DNA of 64,000 nt, from contig NZ_CP109427.1 in assembly GCF_036250695.1 (NCBI RefSeq), positions 7,254,001-7,318,000 on the forward strand, in the 5' to 3' direction. The notes under the pieces are model-generated. The model saw nothing but the letters and a program-made list of their open reading frames with translations. It was not told where the DNA came from and made no database searches. The translations under genes and the position numbers were made by a program. Below are positions 8,369 through 17,173 of this stretch, in pieces. Numbering within the stretch: position 1 is the stretch's first letter; each line of letters begins with the position of its first letter. This DNA comes from Streptomyces sp. NBC_01497. Its GTDB lineage: Bacteria > Actinomycetota > Actinomycetes > Streptomycetales > Streptomycetaceae.

Positions 8369-8407
8369 TTGACGCGTCAATCATTCGCCATATGATTGAC
8401 ACGTCAA
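8369..8407. promoter_or_regulatory. Promoter with two TTGAC-NN-GTCAA operators
   Basis: Two 12-bp palindromes, TTGACGCGTCAA (8369-8380) and TTGACACGTCAA (8396-8407), are themselves arranged as a 16-bp inverted repeat with one mismatch around a 7-base centre. On the plus strand TTGACG and TATGAT (8391-8396) make a -35/-10 pair with a 16-base spacer. The minus strand holds TTGACG-N16-AATGAT. The operators thus cover the -35 and follow the -10. The layout is typical of MarR- or TetR-type repression of the FMN reductase; no such regulator is adjacent. Confidence 0.7.
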
Positions 8408-8600
8408 TTGCTGTTGCGGGCCCCGCCGGTCTCGCTGGTGCCGTGCACGTCCGGTCCCAGGGCCCCGGCGGAGCGATCGGCGCCGCGGCCGGCCGGCAGG
8501 CCGTTCCGGGCGGGCCACCGCACCCCATCTGCCCCCGTGCCGTTCTGTCCCTCGCTTGCGCGCCGGGGCCGAACGCGGAGGGGCGAAAGGAACGCTTGCC

Positions 8601-9173
8601 ATGACCAAGATCGGCATCATCCTCGGCAGTACCCGCCCGGGACGCAACGGCGAGGCCGTCGCCAAGTGGGTCCTCGACATCGCCAGGCAACGTCCCGAGG
8701 CCGAGTTCGAACTCGTCGACCTGCTCGACTTCCCGCTGCCCCACCTCGACGAGGTCGTTCCCCCGTCGCTGGGCCAGTACCAGAACGATCACACCAAGGC
8801 CTGGGCGGCCAAGATCGCCGAGTTCGACGGGTACATCTTCGTCACGCCCGAGTACAACCACTCGACGTCGGGCGTACTGAAGAATGCGATCGACTACCTG
8901 TACAAGGAGTGGAACAACAAGGCCGCGGCCTTCGTCAGCTACGGCGGCGTGGGCGGCGCCCGTGCCGTGGAGCACCTCCGCCTCATCATGTCCGAGCTGC
9001 AGGTCGCCCACGTGCGCGCCCAGGTGGCGCTGTCCCTGATGACGGAGTTCGAGAACTTCAGCGTCTTCAAGCCCGGCGACTACCAGCTGCCGGCCGTCGA
9101 GACAATGCTCGACCAGCTCATCGCCTGGACGAAGGCTCTGGAGCCCCTGCGCGGCGACGCGGCGTCCGCCTGA
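8601..9173 (+). CDS. NAD(P)H-dependent FMN reductase family protein
   Basis: A 190-residue flavodoxin-fold reductase (NADPH-dependent FMN reductase/quinone and azo reductase group) that reduces flavins or quinones with NAD(P)H. The FMN phosphate loop is GSTRPGRNGEAV near residue 9. The second FMN-contact segment TPEYNHSTSGVLKNAIDYL lies near residue 81, and YGGVGGARA lies near residue 115. Full length and cytosolic. The ATG follows GAAAGGAA. The strongly palindromic promoter about 200 bp upstream suggests induction, perhaps by electrophiles or quinones. The physiological substrate is unknown. Confidence 0.9.
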   Translation: MTKIGIILGSTRPGRNGEAVAKWVLDIARQRPEAEFELVDLLDFPLPHLDEVVPPSLGQYQNDHTKAWAAKIAEFDGYIFVTPEYNHSTSGVLKNAIDYLYKEWNNKAAAFVSYGGVGGARAVEHLRLIMSELQVAHVRAQVALSLMTEFENFSVFKPGDYQLPAVETMLDQLIAWTKALEPLRGDAASA

Positions 9174-9452
9174 CTGTCGCACACGTGCGCCTGACCGGTG
9201 CGCCCGTGTACGGACGTCCCCGGCACCCACCCGGCGCCGGGGACGCCCCCGCCCGCGTGCGCCGGCGCGGAGGCAGTGGCGGTCCGGCCGACGGGTACCC
9301 ATCGGACCGTCTCCGCGGTCTGATGCACGCCCTGGGCGAACCGGCCCTGTGCCTGTGGGCGTTGCTCGCGGGCGGCGGCGAGGACGACCCCGATCCGACG
9401 CGCGACGGCGCGGCTCCGGGGTCCCCTGGGAAGGATCACACCGCGTCCATCC

Positions 9453-9481
9453 GGGTCGGCTCACGAAGCGTGAACCGACCC
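9453..9481. terminator. Convergent terminator hairpin
   Basis: Arms GGGTCGGCTCACG and CGTGAACCGACCC give a 13-bp stem (one mismatch) with a 3-base loop. It ends four bases before the stop of the minus-strand gene. It can end transcription from both the FMN reductase gene and the gene at 9485. The 270 bp before it contain no convincing gene. Confidence 0.7.
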
Positions 9482-9484
9482 GCT

Positions 9485-10474
9485 TCACGGCAGTGTGATG
9501 AGGGCGATACTCTGCGCCTGGGCGACCGCCAGCCGCGTGCCGTCGGGATGGATCGCCGCGACGGGGGTGGGCCTGCCGCGCTGGCCGTAGCAGAGGGTCT
9601 TGGTGGACACACCGACCTCGGGCCACTCCGCGACGACGTGCCCGGTGGCCGTGTCGAGCAACCGCGGATGCCCGTTCAGCGTCACGGTCTGATCGCCGCG
9701 CGGCAGGAGCAGCACACCGGGGTCGGCATCGGGGACGGGGCTGCGGTGGAGCCAGTCACCCTCGGAGAGCGACCACACGCCGAGGTGGCGCGGCGGCAGC
9801 GCGATCGCCTCGTCGTCGTACCACTCCTCCGAGCCTGTCGCCAGGAGCAGCCGGTCCGCGTCGAGCCAGCAACCGGCCGTCACCTCCCCGCCCATGGTGG
9901 CCATGGTCGGCAACAGGCCGTCGGCGTCGAGGGTGTTCGCGTCCGCGAGTGCGCGCGCGGTGTCGTGGACCAGAGCGGTCCCGAAGGGCTGCCAGATCCA
10001 GCCGACCGACAGCAGATGGCGGCCGTCCGGGCTCAGGCTCAGCCTGGAGTGGAAGACGTCCTGCGGTGAGCGGCTGCCGGCGGTCAGCCGCTCACCGCTC
10101 GCCGCGTCCTCGATCTGCAGTGTGTTGTACTCCTCGGGGCAGTGCACGACGACCTGGCGGCCGTCGCCCAGCTCCCCGAGGGCGAGCGGGTAGTCGGTGG
10201 CCGGGGCATGGTAGTAGCTGCGGTTCAGCTCTCGGATCACCCGCCCGCCTTCGAGCAACACGCCCTTGGTGCCCCGCTCCTGGTACACGGCCGAGTACGG
10301 TCCCGACTCCGAGGCGGTCCCGGAGTCGAACGGAAAACTCCACCAGAACCGCGGGTCGTGCTCCACCCCGTCGCGGTCCCACCGCCGTCCGCCCCCGGCC
10401 CAGGACACCAGCTCCTCGCCCTGCCACAGCAGCGACCTCGGTGTCGCCTTCACCGGTATCGACTCCACGGCCAC
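9485..10474 (-). CDS. Hypothetical protein, possible beta-propeller
   Basis: A 329-residue soluble protein of no family I can name. It contains repeated segments of the form x-L-S-P-D-G-R-H-L-L, as in LSLSPDGRHLLSVGW and AAIHPDGTRLAVAQAQ, with regularly spaced WDRD, VWSL and LLDTATG strands. This is the look of a WD40/YVTN-like propeller. No signal peptide or membrane segment is visible. The GTG start was chosen because GGGGTGG precedes it and upstream codons look non-coding. Likely a binding or scaffold protein; function unknown. Confidence 0.7.
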   Translation of the reverse strand: MAVESIPVKATPRSLLWQGEELVSWAGGGRRWDRDGVEHDPRFWWSFPFDSGTASESGPYSAVYQERGTKGVLLEGGRVIRELNRSYYHAPATDYPLALGELGDGRQVVVHCPEEYNTLQIEDAASGERLTAGSRSPQDVFHSRLSLSPDGRHLLSVGWIWQPFGTALVHDTARALADANTLDADGLLPTMATMGGEVTAGCWLDADRLLLATGSEEWYDDEAIALPPRHLGVWSLSEGDWLHRSPVPDADPGVLLLPRGDQTVTLNGHPRLLDTATGHVVAEWPEVGVSTKTLCYGQRGRPTPVAAIHPDGTRLAVAQAQSIALITLP

Positions 10475-10679
10475 CGATGACCACCCCCGCTTCGAAGAGC
10501 TCCGACCGAACCCGGCGAACCCCCGAGCGGGCTCCCCCCGCAATGTAGCCGCCGCCGAGTTCGCACGAGGTCTTCGGCCGCCACGGCCCGGAGCCACGCC
10601 GGTCGGGCGGCAGGGCGGTCCTGCGGCCATGTCGAGGGGGCCGCCTGCCGCCCGGGAGGGCTGCTCGTCCCGCCGCCTG

Positions 10680-11912
10680 CTACCAGGTGACGGGCAGTCG
10701 GTGGATCCCGTAGATGACGGCGTCGTGCTTGAAGGGGATCTCGTCCATGGGGACGGCGGTGCGCAGCGTGGGGATGCGGCGGAAGAGGGCCGGATAGAGG
10801 ATCTGGAGTTCCATGCGGGCCAGGGGCTGGCCGACGCAGTGGTGGGTACCCGCGCCGAAGGCCAGGTGGGGGCGGGCGTCGCGGGTGATGTCGAGGGTGT
10901 CGGGGTCGGGGAAGACGCCGGGGTCCCGGTTGGCGAGTTCGCTCAGGAGGATGACGCCGTCGCCCGCGCGGATGGTCCGGCCCGCGATCTCGATGTCCTC
11001 AAGTGCCGTGCGACGGCGGCCGAGATGGACGATGGAGAGGTAACGCAGGAGTTCCTCGACGGCGGCGGCGACCACCTGGGGATCGTCCGTGTCGCGGATG
11101 GCGGCGAGTTGCCCGGGGTGCTCCAGCAGGAGCAGGGTGCCCAGGCTGATCATGTTGGCGGTGGTCTCGTGGCCGCCGAGGAGCAGCAGGACGCCCATCG
11201 CGGCCGCCTGCCGGCGGGTGACCTCACCGGCTTCGACGCGCAGGGCGAGCTGGGACAGCAGATCCTCACCGGGGTCGCCGGCCTTCTTCGCCACGAGTGC
11301 GTCGAGGTACGTGGCGAGGTTGGTGTGGGCGGTGTGCCGCGCCTCGGCGGTAGCGGTCGAGGACACGATGGTCTTGCTGTTCGACTGGAAGAACTCGTGG
11401 TCCGCGTAGGGGACGCCGAGCAACTCCGAGATCACCAGGGAGGGTATGGGCAGCGCGAGCGCCTGGACCAGGTCGGCGGGCTTGGGCCCGGCGAGCATCC
11501 CGTCGATGAAGTCGTCGGTCATCCTCTGCACGGCGGGCCGCATGGCCTCGATGCGTTTGACGGTGAAGGCGCCGCTGACCATGCGGCGCAGGCGCGCGTG
11601 TTCGGGGTCGTCCATGCCGACGAAGCTCATGTCCGCCGATCCGGCGTGGGCATGGGCGGGGTCGACCGGGCTGGGGAAGCCGGGGTTGGTGAAGTCCGCG
11701 CTGAGCCGGGGGTCGCCGAGCAGTGCCTTCTGCTCGGCATGACGGGTCACCACCCAGGGGCTGCTGCCGCCCCAGGAGATGACCCGGCTGACCGGTCCGA
11801 GGCCGACGAGGGAGCGCATGGCGGGCGAGACGCCGAAGGGGCAGCCGACGGCGCGCGGGTGGGGGAATTCGGGGACGGAGGGGGCCGGCTCTGTGCGGGG
11901 GGCGGTGCTCAT
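10680..11912 (-). CDS. Cytochrome P450 (CYP105-like), last gene of a P450 row
   Basis: A 410-residue soluble bacterial P450 monooxygenase using a ferredoxin for electrons. Landmarks: I-helix LLLGGHETTANM (oxygen activation Thr), K-helix EELLRYL (ExxR), and heme loop FGAGTHHCVGQPLAR with the Cys ligand near residue 358. It begins with MSTAPRTEPAPSVPEFP, usual for CYP105-type enzymes. AGGACG lies 3 bases before the ATG. Fifty-two bases separate it from the upstream ferredoxin reductase gene on the same strand, so it is probably co-transcribed with its redox partners. Substrate unknown; xenobiotic or secondary metabolite hydroxylation is plausible. Confidence 0.93.
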   Translation of the reverse strand: MSTAPRTEPAPSVPEFPHPRAVGCPFGVSPAMRSLVGLGPVSRVISWGGSSPWVVTRHAEQKALLGDPRLSADFTNPGFPSPVDPAHAHAGSADMSFVGMDDPEHARLRRMVSGAFTVKRIEAMRPAVQRMTDDFIDGMLAGPKPADLVQALALPIPSLVISELLGVPYADHEFFQSNSKTIVSSTATAEARHTAHTNLATYLDALVAKKAGDPGEDLLSQLALRVEAGEVTRRQAAAMGVLLLLGGHETTANMISLGTLLLLEHPGQLAAIRDTDDPQVVAAAVEELLRYLSIVHLGRRRTALEDIEIAGRTIRAGDGVILLSELANRDPGVFPDPDTLDITRDARPHLAFGAGTHHCVGQPLARMELQILYPALFRRIPTLRTAVPMDEIPFKHDAVIYGIHRLPVTW

Positions 11913-11964
11913 GTGCGTCCTTTGACGGTGGGGGTGTGCGTGGTCCTCGGGGGAGTGGCCGGGC

Positions 11965-13197
11965 TCAGGGGGCCGGGGGCGGCGCGGCGTTGAGAGTCCT
12001 CGCCGGGCCCGTGGTGGCGGCGGACGCGGGCGCCGCCAGCGATCCGCTGTGCAGCCGGGCCTGCTTGGGCATGTTCCAGCCCAGGACGGCGACGGTCCGG
12101 CCGCCCTGCTCGTAGCGGGCGACGAAGCGGTCGTCCGCGCCGCGGTACGGCGCGCCCTCGACGACGGTGACGTCGGCGCCGGCGGCGGGGACGCCGTACA
12201 GCTGGATCTTCGCGTCGAACTGGTCGGTCCAGAAGTAGGGCACGGGCGCATACGTGAGGCTGTCGCCGAGGATGTTCGCGGCGACGACCGCGGCCTGTGC
12301 GGTGGCGTTCGTACGGTTCTCCAGCCGCAGGTGCCTGCCGAGGCCGTCGTGGTGGAAGCGAGCGACGTCGCCGACCGCGTAGACGCCGGGTGCGGCGCGG
12401 CACGCGGCGTCGCAGACCACTCCGTCGTCCAGGGACAGGCCGCTGGCGGCCAGCCAGCCGGTGGCGGGTACGCAGCCGATCGCGGCGACGACGACATCGG
12501 CGGGCAGGGTCGGTCCCGAGGACAGCTGGACCCCGGTGACGCGGCCCTGCCGATGGGAGAAGGCGGCGACGCTCGTGCCGTTGACGAGGTGCACGCCCCC
12601 GCGCTCGTGGTGAGCCGCCAGGAAGGAGGCGACGCACGGCCCGAACCGGTCCTCCATGGGGGCGGCCCGGACTCCCACCAAAGTGGTGTGCAGGCCTAGC
12701 GTCGCGCTGGTGGCGGCGATCTCGGAGCCCAGCACCCCGTTGCCCACGACGACGACACGACGGGCCGAACCCAGCGCGCGGCGCAGGTCGCGCGCCTCGT
12801 CGAGGGTGCGCAGGACGTGGACGCCGCGCAGTGCGTCCTGGCCGGGCAGGCGCCGCGGGTGCAGGCCGGTCGCCACGACGACAGCCTCGGCTGTGAGAAG
12901 ACGGCCGGAGGCGGTGCGGACCGTGCGGTCCGCGACGTCGAGACCGGCCGCCGCCTCACCCAGGACGAACTCGGCGTCCAGCGCGTCGAGCGCCTCCCGT
13001 GTGCGCAGATGGGCGCGTTCGGGTTCCCAGGCACCGGAGAGGACCTGCTTGGACAGCGGGGGACGGTCGTACGGGGGACCCGTGGCGGCGTCCAGGACGG
13101 TGACGCGGCCCCGGTGGCCCTTTCCGCGAAGGGTTTCCACCGTGGCGAGGCCGGCGGCGGAGGCGCCGACCACCAGCACGCTGCCGTCCGTGTTCAC
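11965..13197 (-). CDS. FAD-dependent ferredoxin reductase
   Basis: A 410-residue NAD(P)H:ferredoxin oxidoreductase of the putidaredoxin-reductase type that passes electrons to the adjacent 3Fe-4S ferredoxin. FAD-binding loop VVGASAAGLATVETLR at the N-terminus, NAD-binding VVVVGNGVLGSEIAA near residue 150, and the second FAD motif YAVGDVARF near residue 275. The GTG start overlaps the ferredoxin stop in a GTGA junction, so translation is coupled. Together with ferredoxin and two P450s this gives a self-contained monooxygenase system. Confidence 0.92.
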   Translation of the reverse strand: MNTDGSVLVVGASAAGLATVETLRGKGHRGRVTVLDAATGPPYDRPPLSKQVLSGAWEPERAHLRTREALDALDAEFVLGEAAAGLDVADRTVRTASGRLLTAEAVVVATGLHPRRLPGQDALRGVHVLRTLDEARDLRRALGSARRVVVVGNGVLGSEIAATSATLGLHTTLVGVRAAPMEDRFGPCVASFLAAHHERGGVHLVNGTSVAAFSHRQGRVTGVQLSSGPTLPADVVVAAIGCVPATGWLAASGLSLDDGVVCDAACRAAPGVYAVGDVARFHHDGLGRHLRLENRTNATAQAAVVAANILGDSLTYAPVPYFWTDQFDAKIQLYGVPAAGADVTVVEGAPYRGADDRFVARYEQGGRTVAVLGWNMPKQARLHSGSLAAPASAATTGPARTLNAAPPPAP

Positions 13198-13394
13198 GCG
13201 TCCTCGCGCAGGTGGATCGCCGCTGCGGGGCACACGCCGGCGGATTCACGCGCGGCCTCGTGGTGGTCCCGGGGCGGGTTCTCGTCGAGGAGGATGACGA
13301 TGCCGTCGTCGTCGCGCTGGTCGAAGACCCCCGGAGCGATCATGACGCACTGTCCGGCGCCGCAGCACTTCTCCTCGTCCACGCTGATCTTCAT
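13194..13394 (-). CDS. 3Fe-4S ferredoxin partner of P450
   Basis: A 66-residue ferredoxin. Cysteines lie at 10/11, 16 and 55 in KCCGAGQC and VCPAAAI, the spacing of single-cluster 3Fe-4S ferredoxins next to CYP105 genes. One position carries two adjacent Cys where most relatives have one. AAGGAA precedes the ATG. It sits directly upstream of the reductase gene with overlap. Predicted to carry electrons from the reductase to one or both P450s. Confidence 0.92.
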   Translation of the reverse strand: MKISVDEEKCCGAGQCVMIAPGVFDQRDDDGIVILLDENPPRDHHEAARESAGVCPAAAIHLREDA

Positions 13395-13522
13395 GGTGAT
13401 TCCTTCCTGTAGGGGCTGGGCCGCCGGTCGCGTCACGTCATGGGTGAGCGACCGGTGGTCGGCCGGCGGGCGGGTGGCCGGTGTGCGGTGCTCACGCCTG
13501 AACGGGCGACCGTGCGTGGTGG

Positions 13523-14182
13523 TCACGTCGGCGGGCGGGTGACCGGTGCGGTGAACAGCCCCACGAGCGCGTCGGTCAGCGCGTCGGCCGTGTCGTTCCA
13601 CGAGCCGTGCAGCGGCGTCGTCTGCTCGGCGAGGGCGCGTTCGCGGTCCGCGCACGTGTGGATGATCAGGTGGCGAGCCATGTCGCCCCGCGCGGCTCTG
13701 ACGGAGGCGGGGACATGGGCGAGACGGGCGCCGAGGCCGTCGAGGATCGGGCGCAGGCGGGGGCGCTCCACCGCCTCTTCGATGACCACGGCCCGTAGTT
13801 GCGGGTCCGTCAGGACCTGCGCGGAGAGGCGGGCGTTCCAGGAGGGGACACCGAGGGAGCCGAGATGGTCGGTCACGGGCCGGACCAGGGCGCCGACCCA
13901 GTCCCGGATGTCCTCGCTGCCCTCGACCCGGGCGACGTAGCGGCTCCGGATCTCGTCGACGGGGGTGCCGTGCCGGGCCATGAGGGCGCGCACCAGGTCG
14001 GTCCGGCTGCCGAAGTGGTAGCCGACCGCGGCGACGTTGCGCTGCCCGGCCGCCTCGGCGATCTGCCGGTGCGAGACGTTCGACAGGCCGTGTTCGGCGA
14101 ACAGCCGCTCGGCGGCGGCCAGGATCGCCTCCCGGGTGACGAGGGCGCGCTCGGTCCGTACCGACGGTGCCGTCGCGCTCAC
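13523..14182 (-). CDS. TetR-family regulator coupled to a P450 gene
   Basis: A 219-residue TetR repressor. The N-terminal HTH reads REAILAAAERLFAEHG with SHRQIAEAAGQRNVAAVGYHF. The C-terminal ligand domain is of the FadR-like/TetR_C type with GVPSWNARLSAQV. The GTG start overlaps the stop codon of the upstream P450 (GTGA), so regulator and enzyme are made together. Its likely operator is the palindrome at 15465-15492 between that P450 and the divergent efflux gene, which would give joint control of both transcripts. A 128-bp gap separates it from the ferredoxin gene. Confidence 0.9.
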   Translation of the reverse strand: MSATAPSVRTERALVTREAILAAAERLFAEHGLSNVSHRQIAEAAGQRNVAAVGYHFGSRTDLVRALMARHGTPVDEIRSRYVARVEGSEDIRDWVGALVRPVTDHLGSLGVPSWNARLSAQVLTDPQLRAVVIEEAVERPRLRPILDGLGARLAHVPASVRAARGDMARHLIIHTCADRERALAEQTTPLHGSWNDTADALTDALVGLFTAPVTRPPT

Positions 14183-15399
14183 CAGGTCACCGGCAGTTCT
14201 CGAAGGGGTGCGGTGAGCAGCCCGTCGTGGGCGCGCAGTTCGGCCGGGTCCACGGCGAGGCGCAGAGTGGGCAGCCGGTCGAGCAGGACGTCCAGGACGC
14301 AGTGCAACTCGGTCCGGGCCAGCGGCTGGCCGAGGCAGGAGTGCGGACCCGCGCCGAAGGTGAGGTGGGGGTTGGGGCTGCGCGAGAGATCCATCGTGTC
14401 GGCGTGCTGCCACGCGCTCTCGTCCCGGTTGGCCGCCGCCATGCTGCACACCACGGTGGTCCCCGCGGCGACCACCGTGCCGGAGAGCTCGGTGTCCTCG
14501 TGCGTGTAGCGGAGCATGCCGAAGTTGCTGCCGTTGGGGTCGAAGCGCAGGCTCTCCTCGACGGCGTGGCGGACGAGCGAGCGGTCCGACAGGAGCTGTT
14601 CCCAACGAGTGCGGTCGGCCAGCAGGTGCGCCAGCATCAGGGCGATGTAGCCCGCGGTGGTCTCGTGGCCGGCCAGCAGCAGGGCCTGACCCGTTGCGGC
14701 CAGGGCGTCCTCGTCCATCGGCTCGCCCGCGCCGCCGTCGCCGGTCATCAGCACGCTGATCAGGTCGTCGCCGGGGTCGGCCCGCTTGGCCGCGACGAGG
14801 CCGGACAGGTAGGCGGCGAAGTCCCGCTGTGCGGCGTCGGTTTCCTCGCGGGTGAAGCGGGTGGTGCTCAAGAAGGCGTCCGACCACAGCGTGAAGCGGT
14901 CGCGGTCGCTCTCGGGCACGCCGAGCATCTGGCAGATGATGTACACCGGCAGCGGGAAGGCGAGTTCCGCGACGAGGTCGGCGGAGGTGCCGCCTCGCGT
15001 CATACCGTCGACGAGCCGACCGGTCACCGCCTCCATGTCGGGGCGCAGGGCGGCCATCCGCTTGGCGGTGAAGTACCGGACGACCATGGACCGCCAGCGG
15101 CCCGGCCCCAGCGCGTTGAGTGTGCGTGCCATCGGGCTGTTGAAGATGCCCTCCGAGCCGCCGGCCGCCACACGCGCCGCGTCCGGACGGGTCAGGCCCT
15201 CCCGGCTGAAGCGCGGATCGGACAACGCCGTGCGCACATCCTCGTACCGGGTCAGCAGTGTTGCCCCGTCGCCGCTGGGCAAGGTCACCGGTGCGACGGG
15301 GCACTCACGTCGCAGACTCTCCCAGTCCTCGGGGGGCGCCAGCGCCGACGGGGCTTTCAGGGGGTAGGGCAGGGCCTTCGTCGCGTCCGTGTCCGTCAC
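14179..15399 (-). CDS. Cytochrome P450, first gene of the P450 row
   Basis: A 406-residue P450. I-helix ALLLAGHETTAGYIAL, K-helix EESLRFDP and heme loop FGAGPHSCLGQPLAR are all intact. The GTG follows a perfect AGGAGG with a 5-base spacer. It differs clearly from the second P450 in this row, so the two are unlikely to be a recent duplication and may act on different positions or substrates. It is transcribed away from a DHA2 efflux pump across a TetR-like operator. Redox partners are the ferredoxin and reductase downstream. Confidence 0.93.
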   Translation of the reverse strand: MTDTDATKALPYPLKAPSALAPPEDWESLRRECPVAPVTLPSGDGATLLTRYEDVRTALSDPRFSREGLTRPDAARVAAGGSEGIFNSPMARTLNALGPGRWRSMVVRYFTAKRMAALRPDMEAVTGRLVDGMTRGGTSADLVAELAFPLPVYIICQMLGVPESDRDRFTLWSDAFLSTTRFTREETDAAQRDFAAYLSGLVAAKRADPGDDLISVLMTGDGGAGEPMDEDALAATGQALLLAGHETTAGYIALMLAHLLADRTRWEQLLSDRSLVRHAVEESLRFDPNGSNFGMLRYTHEDTELSGTVVAAGTTVVCSMAAANRDESAWQHADTMDLSRSPNPHLTFGAGPHSCLGQPLARTELHCVLDVLLDRLPTLRLAVDPAELRAHDGLLTAPLRELPVTW

Positions 15400-15464
15400 G
15401 CAGACCTCCTGTGGCCGCTCTTGTCGCGAAGTCGCTTCCGGGGCCCAGTCAAATGCCCGCCCTC

Positions 15465-15492
15465 GACTAAGTCAATCGCATGACTTAAAGTC
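15465..15492. promoter_or_regulatory. Divergent operator between P450/TetR and efflux genes
   Basis: AAGTCA-N6-TGACTT is a perfect inverted repeat, flanked by outer GACT and AGTC. On the minus strand TTGACT lies within it and can serve as a -35 box. Its position between divergent genes, with a TetR gene in one of the two units, makes it the natural TetR target. Confidence 0.65.
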
Positions 15493-15525
15493 GCCGCGAG
15501 CAACCAAGTCCTTCGAGGAGAGCCC

Positions 15526-16998
15526 GTGAAGCAAACAGCCGACCCCTCCCGTGCGACGCGTGTCATCGCCGTGCTCGCACTCGCGGGCACGACGGCGGCG
15601 ATCATGCAGACCCTTGTCACACCGCTCCTGCCGCGCCTGCCGGGCCTGCTGGACACCACGCCGTCCAACGCCACCTGGATCGTCACCGCCACCCTGCTGG
15701 TGTCGGCCGTGTGCGTGCCCGTCACCGGACGCCTCGGAGACCTGCTCGGCAAGAGACGCATGCTGCTGGCCTGCTCGGTCCCGCTGATCGTCGGCTCGGT
15801 GGTGTGCGCGCTCTCCTCCACCGTCATACCGATGATCGTCGGGCGGGGGCTGCAGGGGATGGGCATGGGGATGGTCCCGCTCGGCATCGCCCTGCTGCGT
15901 GACGTCGTTCCCCAGGAGAAGCTCAGCTCCTCCATCGCCCTGGTCAGCGCCTCCATGGGCATCGGTGGCGGGCTCGGGCTGCCTCTCGCCGCGGCGATCG
16001 CCCAGTACGCCGACTGGCGGGTCCTGTTCTGGGGTTCGGCCGCCCTGGCCGTGCTGATCGCTGGCCTGGTCCTCGCGGTCGTCCCCGATGTCCCGGCCAC
16101 TGCGCGCGGACAGCGTTTCGACCTTGTCGGCGCCCTCGGGCTCGGCGCCGGGCTGGTCTGCCTGCTCCTGGGTATCTCCAAGGGAGCGGACTGGGGCTGG
16201 GGTTCCGCGCCCACCCTCGGGCTGTTCGTCGCCGCCGTGGTCCTCCTGCTCGCATGGGGAGCGTGGGAGATCCGCACCACCGATCCGCTGGTCGACCTGC
16301 GCTCCACGGCCCGGCCGCGCGTGCTGCTGACCAACACCGCCTCAATCTTCACCAGTTTCGCGATGTACGCCAGCATGCTCGTCCTGCCGCAGCTGCTCCA
16401 GTTCCCCGCCGCCACCGGCTACGGCCTGGGGCAGTCCATGCTGGCCGCGGGCCTGTGGATGGCGCCCGGCGGCATCATGATGATGCTCATCTCCCCGCTC
16501 GGCGGGAAGCTGAGCGACGCAAAGGGGCCCAAGGTCACCCTGATCAGCGGGGCCCTGGTCATCGCGGCCGGCTACGGCGTCAGTCTGATGCTGATGGGAT
16601 CGGCCTGGGGCATCATGCTCGCCGTCATGGTGATCAACAGCGGCGTCGGCCTGGCCTACGGCTCCATCCCCGCCCTGATCATGAGTTCCGTCCCGCGCTC
16701 GGAGACCGCCGCGGCCAACGGTTTCAACACGCTCATGCGCTCCCTGGGCACCTCCGTCGGTGCGGCCGTGATCGGCCTGCTCCTCGCCCACCTGACGACC
16801 GCCTCGCGAGACGGCCGGAGCCTCACCTCGGAGGCCGGCTTCCGCACCGCCCTGGGCGTCGGCATCGCGATGGCGGTCGTCGCCGTGGCCATCGCGGCGG
16901 TCATCCCCGCCGTGCGTGCCGCCCTTCAGGGCGACGGGCCGCAAAGCGACGAGCAGCCGAGGAGTGCCGGCGCCGGGGAGCCCGCGCACTCCCTCTGA
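15526..16998 (+). CDS. MFS drug-efflux transporter, DHA2 family
   Basis: A 490-residue proton-driven exporter of the EmrB/QacA (DHA2, about 14 helices) type. Motif A is GRLGDLLGKRRML near residue 68, and motif C-like segments include SASMGIGGGLGLPLAAAI near residue 142. The C-terminal 30 residues are polar. The GTG follows GAGGAGA. Divergent transcription from the P450/TetR unit suggests that it exports the P450 substrate or product, or that both form a detoxification unit induced by the TetR ligand. Confidence 0.9.
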   Translation: MKQTADPSRATRVIAVLALAGTTAAIMQTLVTPLLPRLPGLLDTTPSNATWIVTATLLVSAVCVPVTGRLGDLLGKRRMLLACSVPLIVGSVVCALSSTVIPMIVGRGLQGMGMGMVPLGIALLRDVVPQEKLSSSIALVSASMGIGGGLGLPLAAAIAQYADWRVLFWGSAALAVLIAGLVLAVVPDVPATARGQRFDLVGALGLGAGLVCLLLGISKGADWGWGSAPTLGLFVAAVVLLLAWGAWEIRTTDPLVDLRSTARPRVLLTNTASIFTSFAMYASMLVLPQLLQFPAATGYGLGQSMLAAGLWMAPGGIMMMLISPLGGKLSDAKGPKVTLISGALVIAAGYGVSLMLMGSAWGIMLAVMVINSGVGLAYGSIPALIMSSVPRSETAAANGFNTLMRSLGTSVGAAVIGLLLAHLTTASRDGRSLTSEAGFRTALGVGIAMAVVAVAIAAVIPAVRAALQGDGPQSDEQPRSAGAGEPAHSL

Positions 16999-17110
16999 GC
17001 GTCCTCGCGCGTTCGCGGTCGTGCCGGGCCGGGTCGGAGCGGCGGTCCCGGACCGTGCGCGGGCCGCGGGCGGGGGTCGGGCCGCTGCGGGACCACGGCT
17101 CGCCCGAGCT

Positions 17111-17126
17111 CTACAGGCCGTAGTAG
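17111..17126. promoter_or_regulatory. BlaI-type operator (N5 class) of blaI-1
   Basis: CTAC-aggcc-GTAGTAG, about 50-60 bp before the blaI-1 start. The same CTAC-A-N4-GTAGTAG layout occurs in the site in front of the GT87-like gene. Probably the autoregulatory site of the BlaI/M56 pair. Confidence 0.6.
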
Positions 17127-17173
17127 CCTGGCTCGGTCCGTGACCCGCACGGACCGGGACGAGCGGGAGCAGT

